Made by a program: the position numbers and the translations under genes
Source: Siphonodentalium dalli
Lineage: Eukaryota; Mollusca; Scaphopoda; Gadilida; Siphonodentaliidae
Length of the DNA: 64,000 bases
Assembly: GCA_032622095.1 (NCBI GenBank)
Contig: CP136063.1
Coordinates: 87,271,980 to 87,335,979, forward strand
Direction: 5' to 3'
Notes under the pieces: generated by a model
What the model saw: the letters and a program-made list of their open reading frames with translations, nothing else
The model's database searches: none
What the model was told of the DNA's origin: nothing
In this document: positions 59,350-64,000 of the stretch, piece by piece
Numbering within the stretch: the stretch's first letter is position 1
How the letters are laid out: each line of letters begins with the position of its first letter

Positions 59350-61515
59350 CTATGGCGGCTGTTCTGGGTGGGGAAGACTCGTTGTCACGTGACGCTCTTG
59401 CTCTCATAGACATAGCGCACCAGCCAAATGGCCTTCTGACTCTTCCCCATGGTGCAGTGGCCCACATTACAAGATGGGGTCCAGTCGATCCCCTGGAATA
59501 GTAATACCTTCGGGATACATCCGGGCCTGCTCCTCCGCAGTCATGTGATCATAGTGGTATATCATCGACATATCCACTGATTATGTGACAAAACGATTCG
59601 ATACAATCATGACGAAAATACAGGCATTCGTATCTTCACGTCCGCTGTAAGCGCACTTTCCTAACGGAAACCGCCTAGTTCTTGCCTATGTGCATTCGGA
59701 ACTCATCGTCCTCATATACGAGAAAAGACAGTATCTTACCTGTCATAGCAGGTAAGATCACGTGGCCAGGGGTATAACGTGATTTTATATTAACCTTACT
59801 TTATATTCAATAACCTAGGTTGTATTGTGTTATGTATATTAACCTTGCTTTGTTATAACTAACAGCATGTCTTGCAGTCGAACATGATTCGAATTTGATG
59901 GCCACACACCGTGCAGGTTGCTCATTCACGGGTGTATTACTTGTTATAGTTGGGTAAGGGCATATTAGTCAATGATTACCTACTTTGAGCAACCGTACCA
60001 GTCTTTACCTCGGGCAGGACCAGTTCTGGCCCCCCAGGTCCTGCTACGGCAGTTGAACCAATGGTAGGCGGGTGCTGCATGCGGTTGATTCGGGAAACCA
60101 ATCTTCACGGGCGATTGCTCCGGCACCTTTCTCTCAGGTGCCTAATGGTAGTGGCAATACGATTATTAAATTTCGAAAAAATTCACATCGATATACTATT
60201 ATTCCACATAGAGTGAAATTTCCATCAGTATTTTGATTTCGGCCTGGATTCCTGCCACGAAGATCTGTTTATTGGGCACCTGGGAGTAGCCTTTGGCGGC
60301 TGTTCTGGGTGGGGAAGACTCGTTGTCACGTGACGCATATGCTCTCATAGACATAGCGCACCAGCCAAATGGCCTTCTGACTCTTCCCCATGGTGCAGTG
60401 GCCCACATCATTACAAGATGGGGTCCAGTCGATCCCCTGGAATCGTAATACCTTCGGGATACATCCGGGCCTGCTCCTCCGCCGTCATGCGATCATAGTG
60501 GTATGTCATCGACATTTATTCCAGTTTGGTCAGGACCACCTGCATTTGGGGGATTCCATGGAAGGGGCTTCCTCTGATCAAATGGCTCATCAGAACTTAT
60601 TCCCTCTGGCCTTGGGGGCGCAGCTTGATGATGCCCCAGAATTTGAGGGGGTGACCTTGGACAGGCCATAGCTACTTATCCCAAATGCAAGAGCATTTGT
60701 CTTGCGTCGAACCATTTCAGAGTAGGCCTCTTCCACAGTCTGGTATCCCAACCTGATGCAGCCAATTCTGTTGGCGTCGATCTTGACATGCTTCTCTGCA
60801 TCGCATGGCGTCGGCAGGTTTGACGACGATGAGCAAGAATCGCGGGTCGACAGTGGGTCGTCAGGCACACTGTCGGACGAGGATTCTTTTATAAAAGAAA
60901 AAAGATGAAAAGAAAAAGAAAGAAGAAATAAAAAGAAGAAAGAGAAAAAATAGCCTTTGGAGGATGTTCTGGGTGGGGTAGACTCGTTGTCACGTGACGC
61001 TCTTGCTCTCATAGTCTAGACATAGCGCACCAGCCAAATGGCCTTCTGACTCTTCCCCATGGTGCAGTGGCCCACATCATTACAAGATGGGGTCCAGTCG
61101 ATCCCCTGGAATCGTAATACCTTCGGGATACATCCAGGCCACTCCTTCACCGGTAGGAAAGAAAGGCTGAATGATCTGGGTGGGGAAGACTTGTTGTTGC
61201 GTGCCTCCAAGTGCTGCACCAACCAACCTTCTAACTCTTCCCCATGGTGCAGGGGCCCACATCTCCACAAGATGGGGTCCAATCCCCTGGAATCGTAATA
61301 CCTTAGGGATACCTCCAGGCCACTCCTTCACCGGTAGGAAAGAAAGGCTGAATGATCTGGGTGGGGAAGTCTTGTTGCGTGCCTCCAAGAGCTGCACCAA
61401 CCAGCCTTCTATCTCTTCCCCACGGTGCAGTGGCCCACATCTCCACACGATGGGGTCCAATCTCCTGGAATCGTAATACCTTCGGGATACCTCCAGGCCA
61501 CTCCTTCACCGGTCA
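59350..61515 (-). repeat. Five copies of a 160-220-bp repeat inside the DIRS-like element
   Basis: Copies at 59350-59572, 60293-60517, 60955-61150, 61172-61345 and 61353-61515. Each carries TGTTCTGGGTGGGGAAGACT or a variant, CTCTTCCCCATGGTGCAG, GATGGGGTCCA and AATCGTAATACCTTCGGGAT. Copies 1 and 2 share longer ends (CGTCATGCGATCATAGTGGT); copies 4 and 5 are a tandem pair. On the minus strand parts of all three frames are open. Coding status unknown. Confidence 0.8.
60605..60888 (-). CDS. Exon-like open segment within the DIRS-like element
   Basis: Minus-strand frame after a possible acceptor (TTTTATAAAAG, near 60889) to TGA near 60593-60595. Residues include SSSDSVPDDPLSTRDSCSSS, a DAEKHVKIDANRIGCIRLGY block, TVEEAYSEMVRRKTNALAFG and a Ser/Ala-rich end KARGNKF. 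The polypyrimidine stretch just upstream and the balanced composition look like a real terminal exon. I do not recognise the protein and cannot find its upstream exons. It could be a captured host exon or part of the element's own gene. Confidence 0.35.
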
Positions 61516-62319
61516 TTTTGCAATTTTGATCATTCTGCTACATTTGATCATTTCGAAATGTACCCGACACTCGTTATGTGCGCCATCATAGATCACTGAT
61601 GCTTCTATGCTTGTTCATCAAGTCCGCTGTGGTGTTCTCTAATCCCATATATACTGGTATGCAATGATACCTTGGATCATGATGGCGTTCCCTGCTCTCT
61701 ACATTATACGAGGCTGGAGTACAGATGTGTGGCATGATATAATGAAACCTCATACCTCGCTATGATATCTGCAGCATATCATTTTTATATCTGGTTTGTG
61801 TATCACAGGGAGCAATTTACTTTCGATCTCTGATCAGCAAATAATCTCACATTGACATGATTAGATAGCATTTTTATAACATCATACATGTATAAAGAAA
61901 TTCCTCGCTATTACCGGTATCCACATTTCAGTGGCAAATCGCGATGCGATTCCAGTTAATTTGCTCCCTGGTGTATCATAAGCATTCTGATATCTTATGG
62001 CCTACACAATGGCTGCATGAGAGAGCGAAGAAGATGACAAAGAGAATAGGATGCAGCAAAGTTATACTTGCTCGGTTGTCTCGCTAGCATGAATTATATG
62101 GCACTACCTGGGATGTTTATTCCAAAAACAAGGGGGGCGGGCGGTACACATTTGAGCAATGTCGTAATCTGAATTGGGAGCTCTTTCACGTAACATAATC
62201 ATATCTGATTCATGACTAAATCACATTTACATGAATCATGTTTCGGAAGAGTACATTCCCATCGAATTTGGATATTAATTAACTTTATTGCTCGTGCCTC
62301 CTCCTGGGCTTGCATTCTA

Positions 62320-62416
62320 ATCCATATAGTTCAGTTGAGGGCTTCTCCTTGGCGGAAAAATATAATATTTATAAATAATATTACTTTTTCCTTAAGGGAA
62401 GCCCGAAACTGAACTA
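62320..62416 (+). repeat. Internal complementary region (ICR) of the DIRS-like element
   Basis: AATCCATATAGTTCAGTTGA... complements the left outer edge; then TATAATATTTATAAATAATA... complements the right outer edge. The junction is near 62359. In DIRS elements this region templates joining of the ends during circle formation. Confidence 0.8.
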
Positions 62417-62489
62417 TCATAGATCCCTCCCATGGTGGTGCCATTCCCAACCCCGCGACTCGCAAATCTCATGATTAAGTCGGAAATAA

Positions 62490-62680
62490 AAAAACTGACT
62501 AGACAATAGATAGAATGCGGGTGTATTCATGCGAGACTAATCTGGACACGGATGTGAGTGGGGTCGGCACAGCAATAAAATTTTAACCCTCCTGATTGAC
62601 ACAAGGCCGGAGACGTAATCCATATAGTTCAGTTTCGGGCTTCCCTTAAGGAAAAAGTAATATTATTTATAAATATTATA
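62490..62680 (-). repeat. Right inverted terminal repeat of the DIRS-like element
   Basis: Inverse of the left repeat plus a distinct outer edge ending in ATTTATAAATATTATA. Confidence 0.8.
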
Positions 62681-62689
62681 TATTCAGAG

Positions 62690-64000
62690 CAGTCTCACGA
62701 ATGAGACCGATCACCATTTATTTTGATATCTACGGTATAAAACCTTAAAAAATTAATTGCTATAAAACGGTATGAATTATGTTCATATTGTACTGGGGAG
62801 AATGCGTAGATGCTATTGTACGTTTCTCAAAATAGTAGTTATAGTTGCCTCAGATCAAGTGATAAAACACAAATATTTCGCTTTTATCACAAGAATGCGT
62901 GATGGTGTACTGGTCATGAACTAAATTTATTAAATCACAAATCAGTACCATAGACTGTCTTCAATAAATTCAAAACTTGACCAAAATTGCCTACATAATC
63001 TGTGACAGAGACTGTGTTATACCTGGAAATTATATTTGGTTGAATTCACCAAGGCCACATCTACGCGAAACTTACTACGTTGTCTTCAACCGCATCACCG
63101 CGTTTACCCATTTTCCATAATGTTACACATGCCTGTTGCACACAGAACCACAACTAACAATATTGGGTGAATGTTCAACGTTGGAATAACATCTTAAACG
63201 ATGATCACCTGATATTTAGCACGATTACGTGGGTGGTAATGGTAATATATTTTCAAACAAAAATATACTGAAAAAATAATAGTGCGCATTGCGCTGTAGC
63301 TTATTCTAGTTGTAAAGTGGCCACTGAAGTAATTTAAAAAAAATTGTCTACTAAGAAACCGGGTTGGTAGCAGATTGAAAATTAGTCTTACATACAATGT
63401 ACTATGTACAGTCTCTTTGACCTGGTGAGATTCGGTGCTAATCCATTGAAGATATGAATGTTTCTTTACAGTATAATAACCATTGCGACATACGTGTATC
63501 GTTTATTATCACCGGGAGTGTCGACAATTCCGGAAATATAACTAGTATTTATACCTCTAGAGTATGCACTTAAATTTCGGCGTTGCATTCAATATTTAAT
63601 CACCATGCCGAATGAAACTACCATGCACTTTGAGGCGAAACATTAGTTCGTGTGTTGCATGCACGAGCTATTTTTGTTTTGTCCAACAGTTGGATGTTGG
63701 ATAAGCAGAACACCCAAACGTTAAAGACGTAAATCATTGGGGGTTGACTTGCTGTGCAGTGACCGATGATCCTTCAGATTGATCTGTTTTAATGATGTGT
63801 GTACCTTTAAAGATATTTAACAACCGACTTGTATATTGCCAATACGTATTTCACTCTTATGTAGTTAACCAATATGTTGCTTTCTACGTGGTATGGTTTG
63901 GAGTTGCGGCCATTTTGACAGCCATTTCATGGCCACGATTGTATAATTTTCTGTCCGTGTCACTCTACTCGCTCCCGCATTCTAATTTAACACAAACTGA
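62690..64000. other. Sequence without recognisable feature
   Basis: No repeats shared with the rest of the window and no coding seen. Confidence 0.4.

Larger units (their letters stand above)
58088..62680 (+). mobile_element. DIRS-like retroelement without recognisable enzymes
   Basis: Inverted terminal repeats (about 58088-58256 and 62490-62680) share about 140 bases from CTGAACTATATGGATTACG to GTCTAGTCAGTTTTT without a visible difference. The outer edges differ: left TTTTTCCGCCAAGGAGAAGC, right (read inward) ACTTTTTCCTTAAGGGAAGC. At 62320-62416, inside the right repeat, stands a segment made of the complement of the left outer edge (42 bases, exact) joined to the complement of the right outer edge (over 50 bases, exact). 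That internal complementary region is the hallmark of DIRS-group tyrosine-recombinase retrotransposons. The 4-kb interior has no RT, RNase H, methyltransferase or recombinase that I can recognise, so it is probably non-autonomous. Confidence 0.75.

Noticed and set aside
59728-59760. U1 snRNA-like start (TATCTTACCTG)
   Set aside because: It is only a 10-bp perfect hairpin ATCTTACCTG/CAGGTAAGAT; no further U1 sequence follows.
58088-62680. LTR retrotransposon
   Set aside because: The terminal repeats are inverted, not direct, and an internal complementary region is present.

Overview
This is eukaryotic, animal nuclear DNA. Genes are split by GT-AG introns, AT content is high, and most bases belong to transposable elements or their remnants. 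A CR1-like LINE with a 2A peptide, a DIRS-like retroelement, Penelope-like debris, hAT, TTAA-type and mariner-type MITEs, and the two host genes all fit a marine invertebrate (mollusc, brachiopod, echinoderm or cephalochordate). The sequence alone does not fix the species.

Layout. 1-5690: a decayed CR1-like LINE on the minus strand (esterase tail, 2A peptide, PHD finger, endonuclease, reverse transcriptase), split near its 3' end by a 1.2-kb inverted-repeat transposon with a 5-bp duplication. 5697-10475: a TTAA MITE interrupted by a 4.3-kb palindromic cluster built from GCGCTTAAGCGC-type words. 10508-11790: a dispersed repeat carrying an 866-bp hAT insertion whose empty site survives at 56.7 kb. 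11885-33237: eleven in-phase exons of a CaMKIV-like calmodulin-dependent protein kinase on the plus strand, ending in two tandemly duplicated, apparently alternative last exons. Its introns hold about 20 MITEs and satellite-like repeats. 33.2-40.8 kb: nested TEs. 41240-47468: a complete five-exon JTB (jumping translocation breakpoint) membrane protein gene on the minus strand, 142 aa. 50058-52853: an intronless 931-aa protein with a coiled coil, an RNase H/hAT-transposase-like core and a chromo/Tudor-like C-terminus, with a TATA box and polyA signal. 58088-62680: a 4.6-kb element with the inverted terminal repeats and internal complementary region of a DIRS-group retrotransposon but no recognisable reverse transcriptase or recombinase.

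The kinase and JTB genes run towards each other (kinase plus, JTB minus) and meet in the TE-rich 33-41 kb interval. No functional link between them is evident. The first exon(s) of the kinase, encoding the start of the glycine loop, were not found and may lie upstream of the window.

Best candidates for something undescribed: the coding-poor DIRS-like element with internal tandem repeats and an exon-like minus-strand ORF; the duplicated calmodulin-binding terminal exons of the kinase; the 931-aa single-exon protein; and the TTAAG-palindrome cluster.
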